From Solirubrobacterales bacterium (GTDB lineage: Bacteria > Actinomycetota > Thermoleophilia > Solirubrobacterales > Solirubrobacteraceae), in NCBI GenBank assembly GCA_027315115.1, contig DAHUYQ010000046.1, positions 62,001 through 126,000 of the forward strand: a DNA stretch of 64,000 bases. Direction: 5' to 3'. The notes under the pieces are model-generated. The model saw nothing but the letters and a program-made list of their open reading frames with translations, was not told the DNA's origin and did no database searches. This document shows, piece by piece, positions 53,481 through 64,000 of the stretch. The translations under genes and the position numbers were made by a program. Each line of letters opens with the position of its first letter. Position 1 is the stretch's first letter.

Positions 53481-53786
53481 TCACTTCGCCATCCCCTTGA
53501 CCAGGCAAGTCTTGGCCAGCCATCGCCCCCGCTGCGGCGTCGGCGTCAGCGGAAACGCGAGATCGTCCAGCAGCGCCCACATCTCGCTGTCCTGCGTCGA
53601 GCTCAGCCATGTCGGCGGCCAGCGAGTGAAGTCCGCTTCCTGGAGAGCGAGGTGGAGCTGCTCCGCGACCTCTTCCACGCCCGGCGTCTTGATCCCCAGC
53701 CGCTTGCGGAAGCGCTCGACGCAGTGCTGGGAGGCGATCACCTCATGAACCTCGGGATGGTCCTCCCGTGCGACCCGGATGTGCAT
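53481..53786 (-). CDS. Hypothetical protein (101 aa)
   Basis: The protein starts MHIRVAREDHPEVHEVIASQ and has HCVERFRKRLGIKTPG, a pattern I recall from short uncharacterised proteins, then WPPTWLSSTQDSEMWALLDD. It is soluble with no known domain. TACGCT ends 7 nt before the ATG on the minus strand, which supports expression. The 141 bp between it and ettA hold nothing I recognise. Confidence 0.6.
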   Translation of the reverse strand: MHIRVAREDHPEVHEVIASQHCVERFRKRLGIKTPGVEEVAEQLHLALQEADFTRWPPTWLSSTQDSEMWALLDDLAFPLTPTPQRGRWLAKTCLVKGMAK

Positions 53787-53793
53787 CGTGCGA

Positions 53794-53799
53794 AGCGTA
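53794..53799 (-). promoter_or_regulatory. Leaderless-type -10 hexamer of the 101-aa gene (TACGCT)
   Basis: TACGCT on the minus strand ends 7 nt before the ATG at 53786; no Shine-Dalgarno sequence is present. Confidence 0.45.
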
Positions 53800-53843
53800 T
53801 TGGCCGCGGAGCCAGGATGCGTTGGCCGCCGCGCCGCCGCCGC

Positions 53844-54943
53844 CTACCAGCGCGCGAACTGCGTCTGCGGATCGAGCTTCAGCGCGCCGGCCGCGATCAG
53901 CGCGGCGGTGGCGGTGACGTCCGCCAGGTCGACCATCTCGACCGGAGAGTGCATGTAGCGCAGCGGGATCGATACCAGCGCCGTCGGCACCCCGCCGCGG
54001 GACAGGTGCACCGCATCGGCATCGGTGCCGGTGTTGCGTCCAAAGGCATCGACCGTGTAGGCGATCTTCTCCGCGTCGCCAGCCTCGCAGAGCAGATCGA
54101 AGAGCTTCGGATGCAGCGTGGTGCCGCGGGTGATGACCGGACCGGAGCCGAGCTCGTGCTTGCCGGCCTCCTTGACGTCGATCCCGGGCGCGTCGGTGGC
54201 GTGGGTGACGTCGATCACGATCGCGGCGTCGGGGGCCAGCGAGAACGAGCTCGTCCGCGAGCCGCCGAAGGTGGTCTCCTCCTGGGCAGCCGCGACCGCG
54301 ACGGTCTCCCAGCCGGGCACGCCCCCTGCCTGCGCCACCATCCGCGCGGCCTCCAGCGCCACGAAGGAGCCGAGACGGTTGTCGAGCGCCCGGGAAAGCA
54401 GCCGCCCGTTCGGGAGCTCGACCGGATCGGCGTCGAGCACCGCCACGTCGCCGATGCGCACCATCTCCAGCGCCTGCTCGCGGCTGGAGGCGCCGATGTC
54501 GATGTGCAGGTCCCTGACCTCGGCGACCTTCTTGCGCTCCTCGTCGCGCAGCAGGTGGATCGGCTTCTTGCCGATCGCGCCCGGCAGCTCGCCGCCAACG
54601 GTGATGAGCCTCACGCGCTGGCCGACGAGGATCTGCGCATCCCAGCCGCCGACCTCCCTGAACCACAGGAAGCCCTCGTCGTCGACATGGGTGACGATCA
54701 GCCCGATCTCGTCGATGTGGCCCATGATCATCAGGCGGCGGTGCGGCGCCGGCGAGCCCTCGCGGGGCGCGAGCGCCGCGGAGGGCGTTCCGACCACGTC
54801 GACGCTCGCGCTGGAGAACTCGCTCGCAGCCTTGGCCCAGACCGCCGCGGGCGCGGCCTCGTTCCCGGAGGGGCCGCGGGCATGCAGCAGCTCCGCCAGG
54901 AACGCAGGCATGGCGCCGGCGCCGCCGGCGCCGCCAGCGCCGC

Positions 54944-54947
<4 letters not shown>
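53844..54947 (-). CDS. M42-family metallo-aminopeptidase
   Basis: The 367-residue protein has the dinuclear metal site residues: [44 protein letters not shown] and [12 protein letters not shown]. Such tetrahedral aminopeptidases trim peptides in the cytoplasm. The start is GTG at 54947, overlapping the aconitase stop by 4 bp (GTGA), so it is translationally coupled. A Gly/Ala run precedes the domain. Confidence 0.93.
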
Positions 54948-57802
<2,855 letters not shown>

Positions 57803-57900
57803 GGGCGCCTCCGGTGGTTCGTTGCCGTCGCGGGTCAGCTTAGGCACAGAGTCTCGCAAAGCCGGGCGCGAGACACCGGCTCCGGCCTGACATCTGAATA

Positions 57901-57934
57901 CGCGAAGGCCGCCCGATGAGGGTCGGCCTTCGCG
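57901..57934. other. Long perfect inverted repeat upstream of acnA
   Basis: An 11-bp stem (cgcgaaggccg / cggccttcgcg) encloses cccgatgagggt, whose CCC/GGG can extend the stem by three pairs with one bulge. It lies 99-132 bp upstream of the acnA ATG and 79-112 bp downstream of the stop of the gene at 58013, both on the minus strand. It may terminate the upstream transcript or be an acnA leader structure. No T-run follows. Confidence 0.5.
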
Positions 57935-58012
57935 TCCGATCCGGCGGTGCAGGCTCTTGCCAGAGGCCGGACGGGTCGCCTGACGGCATCGCCCGCCGGC
58001 CTCGAAGGCCGC

Positions 58013-58420
58013 CTACGCCCTCATCTCGGCGATCTTGTGCTCGACCTCGGGCTCATGCGCGTAAACCTCCAGCGAGTGGACGACGCGCTCGGTGGACAGC
58101 TCATGCGCGATCAGGCCGATGACGGCCAGCGCCAGGATCCCGGCGGCCGCCGAGAAGCCCAGCCACGTCACCGCGGCGCCCGCGAAGACGAGTCCCGCGA
58201 CGATCGTCCACGCCGCGAGGATCGCGATCAGGGCGTCTATGCCCTGCTGCGCGCGGCCACGCCGGGCAAGCCCGACCGCAGGCGCCGCGATCGCAAGCAT
58301 GGCAGCGCCGACGCCGAGCATCAGCCACATCATGGTGGCGGGCACGAATGCCTGCGATGCGACCACGAGGAAGCCGGCCAGGAGAGCGAGCGTGATGTTG
58401 GTGAGGAATCGAGAGCTCAT
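58013..58420 (-). CDS. Small four-helix membrane protein
   Basis: The 135-residue protein has four hydrophobic helices (LALLAGFLVVASQAF, MMWLMLGVGAAMLAIAAPAV, ALIAILAAWTIVAGLVFAGA, AAAGILALAVIGLIAHELST) and a charged tail. It recalls SPW-repeat proteins, but the SPW signature itself is not evident. AAGGAGG lies 5 nt before the ATG. It diverges from a PadR regulator, which likely controls it. Confidence 0.72.
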   Translation of the reverse strand: MSSRFLTNITLALLAGFLVVASQAFVPATMMWLMLGVGAAMLAIAAPAVGLARRGRAQQGIDALIAILAAWTIVAGLVFAGAAVTWLGFSAAAGILALAVIGLIAHELSTERVVHSLEVYAHEPEVEHKIAEMRA

Positions 58421-58448
58421 GTTGCCTCCTTGTTTGACGGACAAGAAC

Positions 58449-58454
58449 AATATA
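58449..58454 (-). promoter_or_regulatory. -10 hexamer (TATATT) of the small membrane protein gene
   Basis: TATATT on the minus strand, 28 nt before the ATG at 58420, lies in an AT-rich divergent region (58435-58527). It gives a leader of about 20 nt including the ribosome-binding site. Confidence 0.45.
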
Positions 58455-58515
58455 TCAGTCTGAGCGATCATCTAAAGCGGTCAGGCCGATCTATCAGACC
58501 AATCTGTCAGAGTGC

Positions 58516-58521
58516 TATCCT
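58516..58521 (+). promoter_or_regulatory. Extended -10 (TGCTATCCT) of the PadR gene, leaderless type
   Basis: TATCCT is preceded by the extended -10 dinucleotide TG and ends 6 nt before the GTG at 58528. The partial palindrome CAGA-CCAA-TCTG (58496-58507) just upstream is a candidate PadR operator. Confidence 0.5.
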
Positions 58522-58527
58522 CCTGGC

Positions 58528-59088
58528 GTGCAACCCGCCGAGCTCACGAACACGGGCCGCGTGATCCTGGGCATGATCGCCGAGGGTCATCGCACCGGAT
58601 ACGCCATCAAGGGCGAGGTCGAGCGCTCCACCCGCTTCTACTGGACTGCCAGCATCGGCGGGATCTACCCGGAGCTGCGGCGGCTGCAGGACGCGGGACT
58701 GGTGAGCAGGACCGACGACCCGCGCGGAGGGTCCCGGCGTCACGCCTACGAGCTGACCGACCGCGGGCGAGCGGCGCTGCAGAGCTGGCTCGCAGAGCCG
58801 CGCGAGTGCGAGATCGAGACGCGCTACGAAGGGATGTTGAAGCTGCGCTTCGCGAGCTTGCTGCCGCAACATGAGCGACGCGGGCTGATCTCACGGATGA
58901 AGGAGATGCACGAACGGCGGCTGCGGCGGTTGCGGCAGCGCCTGGACGAAGGCGGTTTCGACGATCCCTGGCACCGCCTGACGACCGAATACGGAGCCGG
59001 CTGGAACACCTGGGCGCGGGACTGGTGCGAGTCGGTGCTGCGCTCGATGCAGGACGAGCAGCCGGCGACGCGACAGCCGGCGGCCTGA
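58528..59088 (+). CDS. PadR-family transcriptional regulator
   Basis: The 186-residue protein has the PadR winged helix: LTNTGRVILGMIAEGHRTGY, AIKGEVERSTRFYWTASIGG, then IYPELRRLQDAGLVS and the wing with GGSRRHAYELTDRG. A C-terminal helical dimerisation domain follows (Vir-like). It probably represses the divergent membrane protein gene and itself. The start is GTG at 58528, and a leaderless message is predicted. Confidence 0.93.
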   Translation: MQPAELTNTGRVILGMIAEGHRTGYAIKGEVERSTRFYWTASIGGIYPELRRLQDAGLVSRTDDPRGGSRRHAYELTDRGRAALQSWLAEPRECEIETRYEGMLKLRFASLLPQHERRGLISRMKEMHERRLRRLRQRLDEGGFDDPWHRLTTEYGAGWNTWARDWCESVLRSMQDEQPATRQPAA

Positions 59089-59092
59089 CGCC

Positions 59093-60118
59093 TCAGCGCG
59101 CCACGTTGACGCGGCGCTTGCCCGCGCGCTTGCCCTCCAGCAGTGCCGCGTCGCACGCCTGCAGAAACTCATCGACGCTCATCGTCGGGCGCCACTGGGC
59201 CACCCCGATCGAGCACGAGACTCCCTCGGGCCCGGCGACGGTGATCCCCTCCAGCCTCACCCGCGCCCGCTCGGCGGCGACCGCCGCACTGTCAAGATCG
59301 GCCTCCGCGACGATCACGACGAACTCGTCCCCGCCGTAGCGAGCGACGCGATCGAAGGCGCGGAACTCCCCCATCAGCGTCTCTGCCACACCGCGAAGCA
59401 CCGCATCGCCCGCGGCATGGCCGTGGCGGTCGTTGATGAGCTTGAAGTCGTCCAGGTCGATCAGCATGCAGGCAAGCTTGGAGCGAGCCCGTTCGGCGCG
59501 ACCGATCTCCTCGGCGAGCCTGCGTCGCATCGCGCGGTGGTTCATGCACCCGGTCACGGCGTCCGTGCCGGCCTCCACCCTTGCCTGCACCAGCGCCAGC
59601 GCTGTGGCCGACTGCTCTACGAGGCTGCTGCAGTGCTCGAAGCACTCGCCGTCGAAGCGATCCTGCTGGCGCGAGGCGAGCACGACCACGGCCTGTGTCT
59701 CGCCGCGCAGCACCAGCGGCACGAGCAGCGCGCAGCGCACCGGTGAGGATCCTCGTGCGAGCCGCGGCACGCTGGCCAGCAGCTCACGCTCGTCGGCGGC
59801 CAGGAAGCTGGTGCCGGTGCTGGCCACCCAGCTCACGGCAGCGGGGCGCTCGGACGGCGCCATCAGATAGCTCAGCCGGCCCTCCCCCTCGTAGAGGTAG
59901 ACGACGACCATCTCGCGATGCCGCAGATCGGAGCCAAGGTGGTGGATGATCACCTCTTCGGCGCCGACCGCCACCATCAGCTCGTGCGCCATCGCGCGCC
60001 AGACCTGCTCGGAATCCGAGGCACGGTCTGCGACCGCGGCAAGCCTGCGCATCGCCGCGACCAGCGCGGCGGGGTCATGGCGCGCCGGTCCGAAGGGCTC
60101 CATCGTGCGCGGGCTCAT
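59093..60118 (-). CDS. GAF-GGDEF diguanylate cyclase
   Basis: The 341-residue protein has an N-terminal GAF-like sensor (about 25-175) and a GGDEF domain (about 180-341) with the active motif RYGGDEFVV. A RxxD inhibitory site (RAFD) lies exactly five residues before the motif, so product inhibition is likely. It has no membrane helix and should make cyclic di-GMP in the cytoplasm. TAGATT ends 6 nt before the ATG on the minus strand. Confidence 0.93.
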   Translation of the reverse strand: MSPRTMEPFGPARHDPAALVAAMRRLAAVADRASDSEQVWRAMAHELMVAVGAEEVIIHHLGSDLRHREMVVVYLYEGEGRLSYLMAPSERPAAVSWVASTGTSFLAADERELLASVPRLARGSSPVRCALLVPLVLRGETQAVVVLASRQQDRFDGECFEHCSSLVEQSATALALVQARVEAGTDAVTGCMNHRAMRRRLAEEIGRAERARSKLACMLIDLDDFKLINDRHGHAAGDAVLRGVAETLMGEFRAFDRVARYGGDEFVVIVAEADLDSAAVAAERARVRLEGITVAGPEGVSCSIGVAQWRPTMSVDEFLQACDAALLEGKRAGKRRVNVAR

Positions 60119-60124
60119 GGACTC

Positions 60125-60130
60125 AATCTA
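60125..60130 (-). promoter_or_regulatory. Leaderless-type -10 hexamer of the diguanylate cyclase gene (TAGATT)
   Basis: TAGATT on the minus strand ends 6 nt before the ATG at 60118; no Shine-Dalgarno sequence is present. Confidence 0.45.
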
Positions 60131-60231
60131 AGCCATCGTGGATTTCCACACCGACGCCGCCCCCCACCACCGCCGCAAGCCCGGGCAGCCGCGACACGAT
60201 GGCCACGGCTGCCCGTCCGCCGCACGGACGC

Positions 60232-63177
60232 TCAGCCTCGTCTGAATACGAGCTTCACGAACGCCTTCGATTCGTGTTTGGCTCCTGTCGAGGCCTTGAA
60301 GCCGACCCGCACCTTGACATCGAGCCGGTGCTTCGTCGCGAGGATCTGCCGGCCAAGCTTGCTGAGCTTGACCTGGATCTTCGCGTTGCCGACCGCTTTG
60401 GCGATCTTCTTGTGGACCACTACCAGATCCTTGCCGCTGGTCGAAAGGCGTCCGGCCGACGACACCGCGGCGGTGATCGTCGCGGTGTCGCGGTGCACCT
60501 TGTGGCCAACCACCCTGACCGGACATTCGGCGACGTGGATCTGGATCTTCTGATTGATCTTCGTCCCGTTCTGGCCGGTCACCGTCGTGGGCATGTACAT
60601 CTTGCCCTTGCAGAAGCTGCCGGCGGATGCCAGCGCCGATTTTTCGCCGGTCGGCAGGCTCAGTTCGAAGCTGTTGACCGGCACGTCGGGCAGGGCCGAG
60701 AACGTCGTGTGGGTGATGTTGTCCTTGATGTTTGTTTTGCCGACCAGGATCACGGTCACCCCGCTACCCTTGACCACCAGATCAAGGTCGGGGAAGGCCG
60801 CGCCTCCGTGTGAGACGAAGTAGGCCGGCCCTTGCATCGTGCCCGGCAGCGTCGGCGTCGTGATCTTCGCGGTGCCGACCTTCGACCCCGCCGGACAGCC
60901 GCTCGGATTGGCCGCGAAGGTCTTTTCGGCGCATGCCAGTTTCAGCGTGCTCGTGCGCGAGGGCAGCTTCATCGGCAGCGTCACTTTGACCGCCTTGATG
61001 TTGGCGTTGCCCGCCGCCTCCGTCAGCTTGACGTGCAGACTCGCGCCGTAACGTTTGGTCGTCCGTGCGTTGGTCGAGTAGCTGAACGTCGGTTTGAACG
61101 CCAGCGAGCTGCAACCGGTCGCCTGGAACGGCGTCGAGACCGTGTCCGTGCCGCCGCTGGTCGACGTCAGCGTGGTGTTCGTCGAAAGCACACCACAGTT
61201 GGTCGGGTTGAGCATGAAGTTGCCGTGGTTCATTGCAATCGTCAGCGCTTTCATGCGCAAGGGCACGCCGCCCACGATCGTAGGCACTTCCCCGGCCACC
61301 GTCACGCGGGCGGTGTACGGGTCGATGCTGATGCCCGCCTGCGTCACGATCGTGCCGTAGTTGTACGGCCCGACTTTTTCAGCCGGCACCACGATCGAGA
61401 GCCCGAACGGCGCGCCGTTGTAGGGACCGGTCAGGTAGACCGTACCGTCCAGGCGATATGGCGCGGGTCCCGAGCCGAGGCTCGTCGTCACCTTGCCCAC
61501 TTCGCTCGAAGCAGGACACGTGCCGTTCTTCGCGGCCGGTTCGCCGCATTGCGTCGCCGACGGAATCTTGGCCACCACGCCGGCCGGCAGCGTCGCGCTG
61601 ACCTTCTTCAGATACTGGTTGCCGTCCCCGCGGCTGAGACCCAGCGTAAAGGTCATCGGCGAGCCGCCCGTCGTCGGCAACGCGCTGGTCGACTGTCCGA
61701 TGTTGAACGGCGTCGAGGTGCATGCGACGCTGAAGGACGTTACCGGCGCCGTCGCCGCAGAGCCTGTCGTGAACGGCGTCAACGCGGCCGACGCTGCGGC
61801 AGGCCCGCAGGCCAGCGGGTTGGCCAGGGGCGTGTGGTTGCCGTTGCTCAGCGTAAGCGTGAACGTGCTGAACGGAATCTGCGGGTTTTCGGCGACTATG
61901 GTCGTCAACTGCCCGGTGGCTTCATCGACTTCGATTTTGCCTTCGAGCTGAACCGCGACGCCATACCGCTGCGATTCAGCGTCGATGAAGATCCGATACT
62001 CGCTGCCGGACTTCGGGCTGCTGCTGAGCGGAGCGCCGACATACACCGCGCCCTGCAGCGATTTCGCTGGCAGCGTCGGCGTTTCAATCGCCACCGTGCC
62101 GATCTGTGAGCCGCTCGGGCAGTTGACCGGCCCACCGGTGCCGCGACCAAACTGTGCGTCGGTGCATGCTTCGAGCCCACTCGCCGCCGCAGGATTGAGG
62201 GTCATGCCTTCCGGCAGCGTGATCTTGGCTTCCTTGAGGGTCGATGAGTTGATGGCTTCCTTGCCCGCCTTCTGAGGCACTTCCACAGTAACCGTTGCTC
62301 CGTCGGGCGCGTCCGGAGTTGTCGCGCTCGGTGTGACCGTTACCTTTGGTTCAAATGGCACTTCGTTACAGCCAGTCGCGCCAAGCGGAGTGGTCGAACT
62401 GCTCGTCTTGACTTCTCCGGCATAAGATTCGACTTCGAGTCCGGTAGTCTGCAGAACTTCGCAAACGCTCGGCGTTGTGAGAAACCCGCTGCCTGCTTGA
62501 CCGCTGAAAACCAGTCGGGACTCAAGCAAAGCGGGCACCGCTGGAGGTTTGCCTTCGGGCAGTTCCCTTATGTTGAAGTACTCGTGATAGTCGCCACTGT
62601 GCGGCACTGGCTGTTTGCTGAGGCCAGTTTCAGCGTGCCAACTAACGCCACCTTCCAGAAGCGTGTGTTGGTTGCCAGGTTCAATGTGAACGCCAAACTC
62701 CGCAGGCAGTCCGGGCGCAGGTTCGAGATTGTAGACAGGCGCCGGAATGGTGAGATCGATCCCAACGTATACGGTCAAGATATCTTCGCCGATCAACTCT
62801 TCCGGGGTGCATTCATTTTTTTGGAAGGCTTCTAGCGGACACTGAGGAACGGCGGTCGGGTTCACGCTCAGTCCCGCCGGGAGATCAATACGGAGATTGC
62901 GCACACTGCCATTTGGCGCGTGTGAGCCACTTACTTCGGTGCTATTGAAGCGGAAATCCGTTATCCCGTAGTTCGGATGCGCGGCGGCCTGCGTGAACAG
63001 TTCAGGCAGCGTGCTCGTCTTGCTACACGTCGAAACCTTGCAGGTGCCAGCAAGGAATTCTTCCACTCCGAATTCCGGTTCAGCAGCAAACACCGCCGGA
63101 GCACAAGCGAGCGCCACGACAGCCACAGTTGCAGCCATCGCCGCCCGCAGACAAAACCCAGCACGAAACGACCTCAT
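60232..63177 (-). CDS. Large secreted repeat protein of unknown function
   Basis: The 981-residue protein has a signal peptide (about 1-32, ending APAVFA before AEPEF) and no membrane anchor. I see about four divergent repeats of 150-200 residues, each with a CPxxSxVGxxxxxTPTLP-like opening, a L-x-G-x-x-Y-x strand and a closing L-x-NPxxCG. Cysteines in the repeats probably pair. The C-terminal domain (about 885-981, VSSAGRLSTSGKDLVVVHKK) looks Ig-like. GGAGG precedes the ATG at 63177. The 5' third is visibly AT-richer than the rest of the window. A paralogue follows upstream. It is probably a cell-surface protein. Confidence 0.85.
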   Translation of the reverse strand: MRSFRAGFCLRAAMAATVAVVALACAPAVFAAEPEFGVEEFLAGTCKVSTCSKTSTLPELFTQAAAHPNYGITDFRFNSTEVSGSHAPNGSVRNLRIDLPAGLSVNPTAVPQCPLEAFQKNECTPEELIGEDILTVYVGIDLTIPAPVYNLEPAPGLPAEFGVHIEPGNQHTLLEGGVSWHAETGLSKQPVPHSGDYHEYFNIRELPEGKPPAVPALLESRLVFSGQAGSGFLTTPSVCEVLQTTGLEVESYAGEVKTSSSTTPLGATGCNEVPFEPKVTVTPSATTPDAPDGATVTVEVPQKAGKEAINSSTLKEAKITLPEGMTLNPAAASGLEACTDAQFGRGTGGPVNCPSGSQIGTVAIETPTLPAKSLQGAVYVGAPLSSSPKSGSEYRIFIDAESQRYGVAVQLEGKIEVDEATGQLTTIVAENPQIPFSTFTLTLSNGNHTPLANPLACGPAAASAALTPFTTGSAATAPVTSFSVACTSTPFNIGQSTSALPTTGGSPMTFTLGLSRGDGNQYLKKVSATLPAGVVAKIPSATQCGEPAAKNGTCPASSEVGKVTTSLGSGPAPYRLDGTVYLTGPYNGAPFGLSIVVPAEKVGPYNYGTIVTQAGISIDPYTARVTVAGEVPTIVGGVPLRMKALTIAMNHGNFMLNPTNCGVLSTNTTLTSTSGGTDTVSTPFQATGCSSLAFKPTFSYSTNARTTKRYGASLHVKLTEAAGNANIKAVKVTLPMKLPSRTSTLKLACAEKTFAANPSGCPAGSKVGTAKITTPTLPGTMQGPAYFVSHGGAAFPDLDLVVKGSGVTVILVGKTNIKDNITHTTFSALPDVPVNSFELSLPTGEKSALASAGSFCKGKMYMPTTVTGQNGTKINQKIQIHVAECPVRVVGHKVHRDTATITAAVSSAGRLSTSGKDLVVVHKKIAKAVGNAKIQVKLSKLGRQILATKHRLDVKVRVGFKASTGAKHESKAFVKLVFRRG

Positions 63178-63341
63178 CTCCACCTCCCGTTTGGGATATG
63201 CCGCCATGATAGCCAGTTACGACCGACTGTACCAGGGGTCATGATCCTTTGCAGACAAAGCTGCGCATGGCTGTCCAGTCGTATGCGTTTGCGGTACGTA
63301 CTTTCCCGCAGGCCGGCAGCGCGGCGCGGCCGTTTTTGGCT

Positions 63342-64000
63342 CTACCGTGCCCCGCGCCGGCGCCGCTTGCGCGCTCCGTGCCGGCGCTTGAACTTGCGGT
63401 GTTTTCCTGATTTTCGCTTGCATCCCGCGACCGCGATCCGCGGTCGCTGCGTGATCGACTTCCCGTTCTGGCCGACGATGGTGACCGGCATCCGCAGCTT
63501 GCTCTTGCAGAAGTTCCCGTAGCCGTCGAGCGCGGGGTGGCTGCTGGTCGGCAGGCTCAGGCTGAAGCTTCTAATCGGCACGTCGGGCAGCGACGCGAAC
63601 GTGGAGTGGGTGTAGCGGCCCTTGATGTTGGTGTCGCCGACAAGGATGACCGTGACACCGTCGCCGTTGAGGACGACATCGAGGTTGGGGAAGCCCGCGC
63701 CGCCGTGCGAGACGAAGTAGGCGTGGCCGGTGAGCACGCCCGGCAGCGCCGGGGTGCTCACCTCGGCGTTGCCGACCCGAGACTGCTGCGGGCAGGACGA
63801 GGAGTTGGCCTGGAAGGTCGCCGCAGGGCACGCATATTTGAGCGTCTCCGTGTCCGCGACGATCTTCTTGGGCAGCATCACCTTGACCGACCGGATGTTC
63901 GCGTCACCGGGCCTGGCGGTGACCGACACGGTCAGCGGCGCGCCGAACCTGCGTGTGTGATGCGCGCCGGTCGAGACGCTGAACTTGGGGGCGAAGGCAA
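63342..64000 (-). CDS. Second large secreted repeat protein (C-terminal part only)
   Basis: The open frame continues off the right edge, so only the last 219 residues are seen. They match the C-terminal repeat of the neighbouring protein segment by segment: KFSVSTGAHHTRRFGAPLTV, NIRSVKVMLPKKI, VGNAEVSTPALPGVLTGHAY, FVSHGGAGFPNLDVVLNGDG, ASLPDVPIRSFSLSLPT and VTIVGQNGKSITQ. The end is a strongly basic tail (KRRHGARKRRRRGAR) instead of the Ig-like domain. GC content is typical of the window. The two genes are tandem paralogues 164 bp apart. Confidence 0.85.
   Translation of the reverse strand, partial: AFAPKFSVSTGAHHTRRFGAPLTVSVTARPGDANIRSVKVMLPKKIVADTETLKYACPAATFQANSSSCPQQSRVGNAEVSTPALPGVLTGHAYFVSHGGAGFPNLDVVLNGDGVTVILVGDTNIKGRYTHSTFASLPDVPIRSFSLSLPTSSHPALDGYGNFCKSKLRMPVTIVGQNGKSITQRPRIAVAGCKRKSGKHRKFKRRHGARKRRRRGAR

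Overview
The window is high-GC, gene-dense bacterial DNA and looks like the chromosome of an actinobacterium of class Thermoleophilia (Solirubrobacterales / Conexibacter-like). The evidence is a NucS mismatch endonuclease, a Kgd/OdhA-type fused 2-oxoglutarate dehydrogenase, a GabD2-like aldehyde dehydrogenase, many conserved short hypotheticals, and large secreted repeat proteins. The taxonomic call is an inference from gene content. I see no rRNA or tRNA gene, no CRISPR array, no insertion sequence and no prophage. No stretch over 300 bases lacks a gene.

Left third (1-19.4 kb): a partial PspC-type histidine kinase; an acetate pair (acetyl-CoA synthetase and a SatP-family acetate channel, the latter with a CRP-like palindrome upstream); membrane proteins, a Bcp peroxiredoxin, a polyphosphate kinase 2 and an Fpg/MutM glycosylase; a secreted glycoside hydrolase. 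An APH-like kinase and a HAD hydrolase follow (the two N-terminal modules of ACAD10 as separate genes), then an aldehyde dehydrogenase, a cyclophilin and a three-gene block resembling badI, aliB and badH of alicyclic acid ring degradation.

Middle (19.5-39.4 kb): DEAD-box helicase, quinone oxidoreductase, PfkB kinase, citrate synthase, a metF-centred operon, a SnoaL/metallo-beta-lactamase fusion, pyruvate kinase, a UbiB-family protein, a divergent glyoxalase I / metallo-hydrolase pair, a VapBC-type toxin-antitoxin pair, a TenA/CADD-like protein, ketopantoate reductase, an alkyl-DHAP-synthase-like flavoprotein, a NUDIX hydrolase and a DUF3817-like protein.

Right third (39.4-64 kb): a 1435-residue 2-oxoglutarate dehydrogenase polypeptide carrying two lipoyl domains, an E3-binding domain, an E2 domain and E1; a divergent MarR/MMPL efflux pair; a HigBA-like toxin-antitoxin pair; enoyl-CoA hydratase; nucS; tatA; a channel-like membrane protein; a J-domain/TPR protein; EttA; an M42 peptidase coupled to aconitase; a divergent PadR/membrane pair; a GGDEF protein; and two tandem large secreted repeat proteins, the second running off the right edge. 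Central carbon metabolism (acs, gltA, acnA, kgd, pyk) is strongly represented.

Two window-wide patterns stand out. Many genes without a Shine-Dalgarno sequence have a TAnnnT hexamer ending 5-9 nt before the start codon, as expected for leaderless transcripts. Several genes have a short tandem duplication exactly across their stop codon.
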